Positions 1-6,813 of a stretch of 44,165 nucleotides of DNA are shown piece after piece. Both the position numbers and the translations under genes were made by a program. The notes beneath the pieces were generated by a model. The model ran no database searches. It saw only the letters and a list, made by a program, of their open reading frames with translations, and was not told the DNA's origin. The stretch's first letter is position 1. Every line of letters starts with the position of its first letter. This stretch comes from an uncultured Varibaculum sp. (GTDB taxonomy: Bacteria > Actinomycetota > Actinomycetes > Actinomycetales > Actinomycetaceae). Location of the stretch: contig CAMYFZ010000006.1 in assembly GCA_947255165.1 (NCBI GenBank), positions 1 through 44,165 of the forward strand. The letters are read 5' to 3'.

Positions 1-477
1 CAAGCAGTTTTACCAGCTTGGCATTACGTTCCGCAATCGAGTTCCCCAAACGGGGGCTATTAGTATTGACGTCATCGAATAGCCCTTTAAGGTCATCTTC
101 TGAGGATGAACCAATAGCCGAAGCCTCAATATCGGCAAACACCGCCGCTAGAGTCTCGTTTAGATTTTGGTCACGAGGCGCGGCCCGGCGCACGTTTTGG
201 AACAATTCCGAGGGAGGAATGAAAAACCCGAGGGTATTAACCATATATTCCCGGGCGGTTTCTGCCTGCTCACCACTTATTTGGGCGTAGTTGAAATCCG
301 CCTCCCCGCCCTCGGCCTGTATCTTATTACCCAGTTGGTAATGTGTTCGGAAATAAAACGGTAAAACAACATTCCCAACACGTAGGCTTTGAAATCCCAT
401 CCATCTACGCTACCGCGTAAATCATTGGCAGCCCGCCGAATCGTTCGATGTAAATCAGGGCGCTGATCCGATGCGAC
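1..477 (-). pseudogene. hsdM: Type I restriction-modification DNA methylase, N-terminal part, broken
   Basis: Read leftwards, this stretch encodes the HsdM N-terminal helical domain. It begins LVASDQRPDLHRTIRRAAND, continues LRGSVDGWDFKAYVLGMLFY and then RFISEHITNW. The frame breaks at about 327-332, where one base appears to be missing. In the shifted frame the homology resumes (NKIQAEGGEADFNYAQISGE, then EYMVNTLGFFIPPSELFQNV) and stays open to base 1. Unshifted, translation ends about 17 codons after the break. There is also no ATG, GTG or TTG at the expected start. A good GGAGGAG at about 487-493 is followed after nine bases by GTC (475-477), where family members start, and a stop lies upstream. 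HsdM is the N6-adenine methylase subunit of type I systems and works with HsdS and HsdR, which may lie left of the window. Two independent lesions argue for a pseudogene; a sequencing error could explain the frameshift but not also the missing start. Confidence 0.82.
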
Positions 478-531
478 TAGTAGAATCTCCTCCGGGAAGA
501 ATCCAGTAATAGTTTAGTAGCTAAAACCTAG

Positions 532-750
532 CTAGCGCTTCGAATTTCCGCGGGTCTTTTTATTCTTTTCCCGACTCCCGATTATCACAAAACAGGCAAA
601 GCCTAAAGCCCAGACCGGAAGGGTAAACAGCATGTTTCTAAGATAGTTAGCAGTAAAAAGCAAAAAGAAATCCAAAATAGCTGAGAGCGCGACCAGGATA
701 ATCCCCGCCCAAACCAAAAAATCATCAATAGTATTTTTACGCTTAGACAC
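532..750 (-). CDS. Small two-helix membrane protein, function unknown
   Basis: This is a 72-residue protein starting at GTG. A basic N-terminus (MSKRKN) is followed by two hydrophobic stretches, about residues 12-33 (FLVWAGIILVALSAILDFFL) and 41-58 (LFTLPVWALGFACFVIIG), and a strongly basic tail (SREKNKKTRGNSKR). The layout predicts a small inner-membrane protein with both ends probably cytoplasmic. No family is recognised. The ribosome binding site is weak and no partner gene is adjacent: the broken hsdM lies downstream and a decayed repeat upstream. The consistent membrane-protein composition supports a real gene, but expression is uncertain. Confidence 0.5.
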   Translation of the reverse strand: MSKRKNTIDDFLVWAGIILVALSAILDFFLLFTANYLRNMLFTLPVWALGFACFVIIGSREKNKKTRGNSKR

Positions 751-808
751 GGTCTTTAGTTTACCGCGTTTCGCGTACGCCCCCAGAAAGTTCCCGCGCC
801 ATACCAGC

Positions 809-1001
809 TTCGAAGAAGCTCCGATTGACTGAAGGCTCTCCGCTACCCCGCCGCCTTTCCGTTTATGCCTCCGCCCCTACTTGTTTTGGTAGGTAACCTC
901 TAAAGTGGCGCGCGCCAAGGAATGAAACAGGGCCTGGAAGTTAGCAGCCGCGGCCGAGGCGTCCTCATCCAGTTCCAAAGTTTCCGTATCCAGGGCGTGA
1001 A
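809..1001. repeat. Decayed duplicate of the antitoxin 3' end and YbhB 3' end
   Basis: Two blocks match sequence about 0.5 kb to the right. Block one, 809-834, is identical to 1352-1377 and carries the end of the antitoxin reading frame (SFEEAPID then stop). Block two, 876-1001, matches 1381-1506 over 126 bp with about five mismatches and carries the 3' end of the minus-strand YbhB-type gene. The blocks are 41 bp apart here but 3 bp apart in the intact copy. No open gene remains. Right of 1001 the sequence switches directly to the antitoxin operator. This is the relic of a duplication that flanks the antitoxin gene. Together with the operator it accounts for the gene-free interval 751-1108. 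Confidence 0.88.
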
Positions 1002-1019
1002 CCGTAAAAAACAATAATT

Positions 1020-1049
1020 ATATGCGTATTACGCATATAGTACGCATAT
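1020..1049. promoter_or_regulatory. Three-half-site operator upstream of the antitoxin gene
   Basis: ATATGCGTA (1020-1028), one T, then TACGCATAT (1030-1038) form an inverted repeat. A third half-site, TACGCATAT, repeats at 1041-1049, exactly 11 bp from the second, which puts it on the same helical face. It sits 60-90 bp ahead of the antitoxin start in an AT-rich stretch that probably holds the promoter. RelB/DinJ antitoxins usually repress their own operon through such palindromes. Binding by this protein is inferred. Confidence 0.6.
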
Positions 1050-1108
1050 AACCATTGATTTTTAATCGCAATGTTTCTACTATTTATGTAAGAACAGGAG
1101 GGGTAACG

Positions 1109-1375
1109 ATGGCTAAAGTTAGTACCAACATCAATTTGGACGCTGAACTCAAGCGCTCCGCGCAGCTTTTGCTTAAAGACCTGGGCATGGATCTAACTAC
1201 TGCGGTCACCATATTCTTGCGGCAAACCGTGCGAGATCAGGCAATCCCGTTCCAAATATCGCGCGACATTCCCAATGCCCAGACCCTGGCTGCCTTGCAG
1301 GAATACGAGGAAATGAAGGCGCACCCCGAAAAGTACCCACGCTACAGCAGTTTCGAAGAAGCTCCGATTGACTGA
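1109..1375 (+). CDS. RelB/DinJ-family antitoxin without a toxin partner
   Basis: The product is an 88-residue protein starting at ATG 1109, chosen because AGGAGGGG (1097-1104) lies just upstream; a longer frame from TTG 1055 has no ribosome site. The N-terminus (AKVSTNINLDAELKRSAQ) is the ribbon-helix-helix DNA-binding part. LGMDLTTAVTIFLRQTVRDQ continues the RelB/DinJ domain, and the tail (YPRYSSFEEAPID) resembles the toxin-wrapping C-terminus. Such proteins neutralise RelE/YafQ-type ribosome-dependent mRNA endonucleases and autoregulate their operon. No toxin follows: the next gene is convergent, six bases away. The gene lies between two copies of a direct repeat, so the toxin may have been lost in that rearrangement. 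The family is fairly secure; its present role is unknown. Confidence 0.85.
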   Translation: MAKVSTNINLDAELKRSAQLLLKDLGMDLTTAVTIFLRQTVRDQAIPFQISRDIPNAQTLAALQEYEEMKAHPEKYPRYSSFEEAPID

Positions 1376-1506
1376 AGCGCCCTACTTATTTTGGTAGGTA
1401 ACCTCTAAAGTAGCGCGTGCCAAGGAATGAAACAGCGCCTGGAAGTTAGCAGCCGCCGCCGAGGCGTCCTCATCCAGTTCCAAAGTTTCCGTATCCAGGG
1501 CGTGAA
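1352..1506. repeat. Intact-side copy of the duplicated segment
   Basis: This is the right-hand partner of the repeat at 809-1001. It consists of 1352-1377, inside the antitoxin 3' end, and 1381-1506, inside the 3' end of the YbhB-type gene. Recombination between the two 126-bp blocks would delete about 505 bp, including the whole antitoxin gene and its operator. Confidence 0.88.
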
Positions 1507-1915
1507 GGGCAAAAATATAGCGGTGAGGACGATCCCCCTTCGGCGGAGCCGCCCCCATATATGACCAGCCGCCCCCATCGTTACGCAAATGGAAGGCCGC
1601 GCCGTCAAGCTCCAAGTCGCTGCTGCCCGCACCGGTAGGCAAGGAAGTCATCTCCGCCGGGATGTCGGTAATCAACCAGTGCCAGAACCCGGAAGGCGTA
1701 GGGGCATCGGGATCAAAACAAGTCAGCAGGAAAGACTTGGTTTCTTTGGGGAAACCGCTCCAAGAAAGTTGCGGGGATAGATTCTTCCCCGCCGCTATCT
1801 GCGCAGATGGCATCTCTCCCCCGGCAGTCATATCGGTAGAAGTCAAAGTGAAAGTAGGAAGTTCCGGCAGCGCCTCGTAAGGATCGAGAGCCAGCGGGCG
1901 AGAGTTAAGATCCAT
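1382..1915 (-). CDS. YbhB/YbcL family Raf-kinase-inhibitor-like (PEBP) protein
   Basis: This 177-residue protein starts at ATG with GGAGGA four bases upstream. The PEBP fold is shown by NLSPQLSWSGFPKETKSFLL, the ligand-pocket motif DPDAPTPSGFWHWLITDIPA (about residues 68-87) and the later GGGWSYMGAAPPKGDRPHRY segment. Bacterial members are small soluble proteins of unclear physiological role. The length is normal for the family and no signal peptide is seen. It converges on the antitoxin gene, and its 3' end exists as a degenerate second copy at 876-1001. Upstream, 1916-2088 holds its promoter region but no further gene. Confidence 0.9.
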   Translation of the reverse strand: MDLNSRPLALDPYEALPELPTFTLTSTDMTAGGEMPSAQIAAGKNLSPQLSWSGFPKETKSFLLTCFDPDAPTPSGFWHWLITDIPAEMTSLPTGAGSSDLELDGAAFHLRNDGGGWSYMGAAPPKGDRPHRYIFALHALDTETLELDEDASAAAANFQALFHSLARATLEVTYQNK

Positions 1916-2121
1916 GATTCCTCCAAAAACGTGGGAGTCTTACCGATTCCAGATTACTTGAACAGGGAGAACATAGCTGAAGAATCGGACGGCTAGATTC
2001 TGCGAGACAGCTACTACCTAGTATTAACCGGCAGCGGTTTTCGATGCCAGTTACCTCAATTTGTTCCGAGGATAGCTAGCGAGATTATTTGCCCCTCGGA
2101 AAAGGCTTTAGAATCGAGGAC

Positions 2122-2583
2122 GTGTTGCATTTGATCTATTTCGAGCCGCGCATCCCCGGAAATACCGGAGCCGCTATCCGCTTATCCGCCTGCACCGGTA
2201 CCCTGTTACACCTGGTAGAACCGCTTTGTTTCGATATGGATGATACTAAGCTAAAGCGCGCGGGCCTGGACTACCACGACCTCGCGCACGTGAAAGTGCA
2301 CCCTAACTTAGAGGACGCCCTCGCCGAAATCCCTGGGAAAATCCATGCTTTTACCGGTCACGCTAAGCTGCACTTTCAAGACGCCTCCTACGGCCCGGAC
2401 GACGGGCTGCTATTTGGCCCCGAACCTACCGGGCTACCCGAAGAAGTCATGGCGCATCCTCGGGTAGCGGACTTAGTGCGGATCCCGATGGTGCCGCATC
2501 TGCGTTCCCTAAACCTGACGATTTCGGCTTCCATCGGCCTTTATGAAGCCCTGCGGCAAAACTCTTACCCCGATCTGGTTTAG
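2122..2583 (+). CDS. trmL: tRNA (cytidine/uridine-2'-O-)-methyltransferase TrmL
   Basis: This SPOUT-class enzyme methylates the wobble ribose (position 34) of tRNA-Leu isoacceptors using S-adenosylmethionine. The start of the conserved fold (LHLIYFEPRIPGNTGAAIRL) is followed by the knot motifs LLFGPEPTGLPEEV and IPMVPHLRSLNLTISASIGL, which bind the cofactor. The start is uncertain. GTG 2122 and TTG 2125 fit family N-termini, with GAGGA just upstream; TTG 2089 in the same frame would add 11 unlike residues. Length from 2122 is 153 residues, normal for the family. Its stop overlaps that of the convergent gene by four bases. Confidence 0.88.
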   Translation: MLHLIYFEPRIPGNTGAAIRLSACTGTLLHLVEPLCFDMDDTKLKRAGLDYHDLAHVKVHPNLEDALAEIPGKIHAFTGHAKLHFQDASYGPDDGLLFGPEPTGLPEEVMAHPRVADLVRIPMVPHLRSLNLTISASIGLYEALRQNSYPDLV

Positions 2584-3155
2584 TTGCCGCTGCCGCGCAG
2601 CGGAGAAGAAACCAGCAGCCAGATAACCGTTAACACCGTGAGAATCGCGGGAAAATACAGGTATTCTTGACCCCAGCTAAACAGCAGTTGCGCCCGCTCC
2701 AGGTGCGGAGCGGAAAACACCAAAGCAAACAGCACCAATAGTAAAGTTTCGATCCCGCTGAGCGCCCAGGCAAGTAGGCGCATCCGCCGCCCATTATGAA
2801 TGACCGCGATCGCAAGCACGATCCAGTGCGCCACATTCGCCAGCGACAACATTGCCAGCCCGTATCCGGCTGAACCAGCAGCCGGCAGGGTTGAGAACTC
2901 GTGAAATAACGCAACCACCGAGAACACCACTAAACCCGCCATGAAGATGCGCCCTACCCCCCAAGAGGCGGTGCGCGGATCCTTATGGGAGGTTTGCGCG
3001 GGTGTAGATGCTGGCACTATCTTCTCCGAAGTTTCGTCGTAATATCTTTCAGATTGTACCCGCCCAAGCTGAAAGCATCGCTCCTCGCCCCCATGCTCAG
3101 CCTCAAACTGACTGTATTCTCTTTCACATTTCTTCGCCGTCTTGAGAAATAGCAT
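2580..3155 (-). CDS. Four-helix integral membrane protein, function unknown
   Basis: The frame encodes 191 residues. The first 65 or so are polar, with a Glu/Arg-rich segment and then a Pro/Thr/Ser-rich stretch, and probably cytoplasmic. Four hydrophobic segments follow, roughly residues 69-87, 97-118, 126-146 and 165-184. There are no catalytic motifs and I do not recognise the family. The start at 3155 lacks a clear Shine-Dalgarno, so translation may begin further in. The overall plan, a charged N-terminus plus four helices with short loops, is common in actinobacterial hypothetical proteins. It converges on trmL with a four-base overlap and is divergent from the lpd operon. Confidence 0.6.
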   Translation of the reverse strand: MLFLKTAKKCEREYSQFEAEHGGEERCFQLGRVQSERYYDETSEKIVPASTPAQTSHKDPRTASWGVGRIFMAGLVVFSVVALFHEFSTLPAAGSAGYGLAMLSLANVAHWIVLAIAVIHNGRRMRLLAWALSGIETLLLVLFALVFSAPHLERAQLLFSWGQEYLYFPAILTVLTVIWLLVSSPLRGSGN

Positions 3156-3301
3156 TATTCAGAGTGCACTTAGCGGTCAAAAATGAAAGAATGTGTGCAG
3201 GTGTCTGGAAAACCAGCGGTAGGGGCGATATCCCTTTTGGGGTTAGTGCCCGCCAGGTCATAGCCAGACATAGCCGTGATTTTATCAAGGAGAACATCAC
3301 A

Positions 3302-4669
3302 ATGACGAGCACCTATGACGTTGTAGTCTTGGGCGCGGGCAGCGGTGGATACGCTACCGCTTTGCGCGCCGCCCAATTGGGGATGAAAGTCGCCCTCATA
3401 GAAGGGGCCAAAGTGGGTGGCACCTGCCTCCACCGGGGCTGTATCCCCACCAAGGCGATGCTGCACGTGGCAGAAACAGTTGATGCCATTAAAGAAGCCT
3501 CTCGCCTGGGGGTTAACGCCAGTTTTGACGGCGTTGACATGCAAGAGGTTGGCCGCTTCCGCGACAAGACCATTTCCCGCCTCCACAAGGGACTACAGGG
3601 CCTGGTGAAATCCCGCAAGATCGACTACATCCAAGGATGGGGTCGGGTTGTCAGCCCAAATACCGTCCAGGTGGGCTCGGAAACCTACCAGGGCAAGAAC
3701 CTGGTACTGGCTACCGGCTCGTATTCCAAGTCTCTTCCCGGTCTCAATATCGAGGGGCGGGTAATCACCTCCGATCAGGCATTGCAGCTCGATTGGGTAC
3801 CAAACAAGGCAGTGGTACTAGGCGGCGGGGTTATTGGAATCGAATTCGCCAGCCTCTGGGCTTCCTTGGGCAGCGAAGTAACCGTGATTGAGGGGCTACC
3901 CCATTTAGCTAATAACGAGGACGCCTCCGTTTCTAAGGGTCTAGAGCGGGCATTCCGCAGCCGCGGGATCGCCTTTAAGACCGGCACTATGTTTGATTCG
4001 GTTACCCAAACCGGTAACTCGGTGCAGGTTAAAACCCAGGCCGGAGATACTTTCGATGCTGACGTATTGCTGGTGGCAGTAGGGCGCGGCCCCCGCACCA
4101 AAGATATGGGATTTGAAGAAATCGGGGTAAACATTGATCGCGGCTTTGTCCCGGTAGATGAACACTTAATGACTAATGTTCCCGGCGTATATGCAGTTGG
4201 CGATATTGTTCCCGGCCTGCAACTGGCGCATCGCGGTTTCGCCCAAGGTATCTTCCTAGCCGAATACCTAGGCGGGCTTAATCCCCAGCCGCTGGTAGAA
4301 CCCAATATTCCCCGGGTGACATTCTGCGAACCCGAGATCGCCTCGGTTGGTTTAACTCAGGCGCAGGCGGAAGAAAAGTTCGGCAAGGACGGGGTGAAAG
4401 TCAGCGAATATAACCTGGCTGGTAACGGCAAATCCCAGATCCTGGGCACCGGCGGGATTATCAAATTGGTGGCGCAAAAGGATGGCCCGATTGTAGGCTT
4501 CCACGCCCTCGGCAAACGAGTTGGCGAACTGGTTGGTGAAGGCCAGTTGATGGTTAACTGGGAGGCCTTCCCCGAAGATGTGGCAGCGCTGGTTCACACC
4601 CACCCCACTCAAGACGAAGCAGTTGGCGAGGCCGCGATGGCGCTTGCCGGCAAACCCCTGCATTCCTAA
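3302..4669 (+). CDS. lpdA: Dihydrolipoyl dehydrogenase (E3)
   Basis: This FAD flavoenzyme reoxidises dihydrolipoamide on 2-oxoacid dehydrogenase complexes and passes electrons to NAD+. It starts at ATG 3302 with AAGGAGA eight bases ahead and has 455 residues, a normal length. Visible are the FAD Rossmann motif GAGSGG (11-16), the redox disulfide in GGTCLHRGCIPTK (Cys42 and Cys47), the NAD motif GGGVIGIEFASLWASLG, the second FAD motif GVYAVGDI, and the C-terminal HTHPTQDE with the catalytic His434-Glu439 pair. It is followed after 24 bases by the E2 gene it serves. No E1 gene is present in the window, so the complex (pyruvate or 2-oxoglutarate) cannot be decided from context. Confidence 0.96.
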   Translation: MTSTYDVVVLGAGSGGYATALRAAQLGMKVALIEGAKVGGTCLHRGCIPTKAMLHVAETVDAIKEASRLGVNASFDGVDMQEVGRFRDKTISRLHKGLQGLVKSRKIDYIQGWGRVVSPNTVQVGSETYQGKNLVLATGSYSKSLPGLNIEGRVITSDQALQLDWVPNKAVVLGGGVIGIEFASLWASLGSEVTVIEGLPHLANNEDASVSKGLERAFRSRGIAFKTGTMFDSVTQTGNSVQVKTQAGDTFDADVLLVAVGRGPRTKDMGFEEIGVNIDRGFVPVDEHLMTNVPGVYAVGDIVPGLQLAHRGFAQGIFLAEYLGGLNPQPLVEPNIPRVTFCEPEIASVGLTQAQAEEKFGKDGVKVSEYNLAGNGKSQILGTGGIIKLVAQKDGPIVGFHALGKRVGELVGEGQLMVNWEAFPEDVAALVHTHPTQDEAVGEAAMALAGKPLHS

Positions 4670-4693
4670 AGTCCAGAAAGGTAGATTAAGAAC

Positions 4694-6727
4694 ATGGCAC
4701 AAGATATTGAGATGCCCGCTCTGGGCGAATCGGTAACCGAAGGTACAGTTTCTCGCTGGCTAAAGAAGGTCGGCGACAAAGTAGAAGTAGACGAACCCTT
4801 ACTGGAGGTTTCCACCGACAAGGTTGACTCTGAAGTTCCTTCTCCGATCGCGGGAGTAATCACCGAGATCCTAGTGGAAGAGGACGAAACTGTGGACGTA
4901 GGCACGGTAGTTTGCCGGGTAGGTGAAGCTAGTGAAGCCGGCTCGGCAGCGCCTTCTACTCCGGCAGCCCCGGCCGCTGAAGAAACTCCCGCTCCTCCCG
5001 CGGTTCCGGCAGTTCCGCCGGTTCCGGAGACCCCGGCAGCCCCGGAAACCCCGGCTGCCCCGGCTGCTAGCGCAGCCCCGGCAGGGGGCGGACAAGGCGT
5101 AGAAATGCCGGCCCTAGGCGAATCGGTAACCGAAGGTACAGTTTCTCGCTGGCTAAAGAAAGTCGGCGACAAAGTAGAAGTAGACGAACCCCTGCTAGAG
5201 GTCTCTACCGACAAGGTTGATTCTGAGGTGCCTTCCCCGATAGCCGGGGTACTCACCGAAATTTTGGTACAAGAGGATGAAACCGTAGATGTAGGTACGG
5301 TGCTTTGCCGCGTAGGCGAGGGCGCAGCTGCTCCGGCGGCCACTAGCGCCCCGGCAGCCCCGGCCGCTGAAGAAACTCCGGCGGCGCCGGCTGCCCCCAA
5401 AATGCCGGCCGCTCCCCCAGCTCCCAGCCTGCCAGAAAACCCGGAGGAACTTCCGGGTGCCGGTATCCCCTCCTCGATTAAACGCGAGGGTGACCATCAC
5501 GTAGTACAGTGGGCATACCCGCAGGTACACACGGGCTATCCGGGAACTATGACCGTACAGGGACAGGTAGTACCCCCCGCCGAGAATGCTCCGGTCGCGC
5601 CTAAAGCGCCGGCTGCTCCCCCAGCTCCTAAGGCTCCAGCAGCCCCGGCCGCTCCTAAGGCTCCAGCAGCACCGGCCTCTCCTAAGGCTCCAGCAGCACC
5701 GCCTGCTCCCGAACCCGCAGCACCCAAGGCTCCGGCAGCGCCGACGCCTCCAGCTGCGGCTCCGAGCCCGAAGCCGGCAGAAAAACCACAGGCAGCAAAG
5801 CAAGTAGGGGGCGGATATGTTACTCCGATCGTGCGCAAGTTGGCGCGGGAAAAGGGCGTAGATATTTCTACCTTGACCGGCAGTGGCGTAGGCGGACGGA
5901 TCCGGCGCGAGGATGTGCTGGCGGCTGCGCAGAAAGCGCAAACCCCGGCGCCTGCTGCTCCGGCAGCTCCCGCGGCTCCGCTACCCTCGGTCGAGCCGGC
6001 GCAAGAACGTGGCAAGACCGAGAAACTTTCCCGGATGCGCCAGACCATCGCCAAGCACATGATGAACTCGCTGGCTTCTACCGCCCAGCTAACCACGGTA
6101 GTAGAGGTAGACGTTACCCGGATCGCGAACCTGCGGGCGCGCGCAAAGGACTCTTTCGCCCAGCGGGAAGGCACCAAGTTGTCGTTCTTGCCCTTCTTCG
6201 TGAAAGCGGCAGTAGAAGCCCTCAAGGCGCACCCGAAGATCAACTCGCGGGTAAATGACGAAACCAACGAGGTCACCTACTTCGATCACGAGAACGTGGG
6301 GATTGCGGTGGACTCGGAGAAGGGTCTGATGGTTCCGGTAATCAAGAACTGTGGCGACCTGACGATCGCGGCTATTGCCCGCAAGATCAACGAGCTGGCG
6401 GCGAAAGTTCGCGACGGTTCCATCAGTATCGATGAAATGTCTGGCGGTACCTTCTCGATTACCAACACCGGCTCGCGCGGCGCCCTCTTCGATACTCCGG
6501 TAGTTAACTACCCCGAGGAAGCGATTTTGGGGCTCGGCACGATTGTGCGCCGGCCGATGGTAGTGAAAGACTCCGAAGGTAACGACACTATCGCGGTGCG
6601 TTCCCTGGTGTACCTGGCGCTGTCCTATGACCACCGTCTAATCGACGGTGCGGATGCAGCTCGTTACCTCACTGCGGTAAAGAAGCGCCTGGAAGAAGGG
6701 GATTTCTCCGCCGAAGTCGGGCTGTAA
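4694..6727 (+). CDS. Dihydrolipoamide acyltransferase (E2) with two lipoyl domains
   Basis: This is the core of a 2-oxoacid dehydrogenase complex and transfers the acyl group to CoA. The 677 residues contain lipoyl domain 1 (about 1-78, lipoylated Lys43 in VSTDKVDSE), an Ala/Pro linker, lipoyl domain 2 (about 135-210, Lys174), a linker with an unusual non-repetitive insert at about 245-298, a long [12 protein letters not shown] linker, the E1/E3-binding domain (about 375-411, [14 protein letters not shown]) and the catalytic domain (about 440-677) with His647 and Asp651 in [11 protein letters not shown]. Actinobacterial E2 proteins of this type can serve both pyruvate and 2-oxoglutarate complexes, so I give no symbol (sucB/dlaT). 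It forms an operon with lpdA and ends at a strong terminator; the lipB-lipA genes often found next are absent. Confidence 0.95.
   Translation: MAQDIEMPALGESVTEGTVSRWLKKVGDKVEVDEPLLEVSTDKVDSEVPSPIAGVITEILVEEDETVDVGTVVCRVGEASEAGSAAPSTPAAPAAEETPAPPAVPAVPPVPETPAAPETPAAPAASAAPAGGGQGVEMPALGESVTEGTVSRWLKKVGDKVEVDEPLLEVSTDKVDSEVPSPIAGVLTEILVQEDETVDVGTVLCRVGEGAAAPAATSAPAAPAAEETPAAPAAPKMPAAPPAPSLPENPEELPGAGIPSSIKREGDHHVVQWAYPQVHTGYPGTMTVQGQVVPPAENAPVAPKAPAAPPAPKAPAAPAAPKAPAAPASPKAPAAPPAPEPAAPKAPAAPTPPAAAPSPKPAEKPQAAKQVGGGYVTPIVRKLAREKGVDISTLTGSGVGGRIRREDVLAAAQKAQTPAPAAPAAPAAPLPSVEPAQERGKTEKLSRMRQTIAKHMMNSLASTAQLTTVVEVDVTRIANLRARAKDSFAQREGTKLSFLPFFVKAAVEALKAHPKINSRVNDETNEVTYFDHENVGIAVDSEKGLMVPVIKNCGDLTIAAIARKINELAAKVRDGSISIDEMSGGTFSITNTGSRGALFDTPVVNYPEEAILGLGTIVRRPMVVKDSEGNDTIAVRSLVYLALSYDHRLIDGADAARYLTAVKKRLEEGDFSAEVGL
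4724..4798 (+). repeat. Near-identical segment of lipoyl domain 1 (copy 1)
   Basis: These 75 bp match 5117-5191 with a single synonymous difference (AAG versus AAA), whereas the remaining parts of the two lipoyl domains differ at many third positions. Confidence 0.9.
5117..5191 (+). repeat. Near-identical segment of lipoyl domain 2 (copy 2)
   Basis: This is the partner of 4724-4798, offset by 393 bp (131 codons). The sharp fall in identity after 5191 suggests recent gene conversion or a recent partial duplication. Confidence 0.9.
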
Positions 6728-6766
6728 ATCTCTTAACTACTGACACAATTCAATAACGCTAAATAA

Positions 6767-6808
6767 GTTGGTGGCTCCGGAGTTTCCGGAGCCACCAACA
6801 ATATTTTT
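6767..6808 (+). terminator. Rho-independent terminator of the lpdA-E2 operon
   Basis: GTTGGTGGCTCCGGA (6767-6781) pairs perfectly with TCCGGAGCCACCAAC (6785-6799) across a three-base loop. It is followed by AATA and five T (6804-6808). The minus-strand gene ends at 6814, so the hairpin may serve both directions, although the minus-strand T tract is weaker. Confidence 0.92.
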
Positions 6809-6813
6809 AGAGC

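Noticed and set aside
322..336. Phase-variable switch in hsdM
   Set aside because: The break is at a short G run of three, with no mono- or oligonucleotide repeat that would support reversible slippage.
18..364. Plus-strand open frames at the left end
   Set aside because: They lie antisense to a stretch with clear HsdM homology, have no family features, and are best read as shadows of the broken gene.
1055..1108. Upstream TTG start extending the antitoxin by 18 residues
   Set aside because: The extra residues are unlike the family, and the strong AGGAGGGG site serves the ATG at 1109. The extension would also begin right at the operator.
4666..5400. Long minus-strand open frames rich in Ala, Gly and Ser opposite the E2 gene (also 5195-5941 and 5536-6276)
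   Set aside because: They are antisense images of the repetitive Ala/Pro linker and lipoyl domains. They have no ribosome sites, no recognisable fold, and the plus-strand gene is certain.
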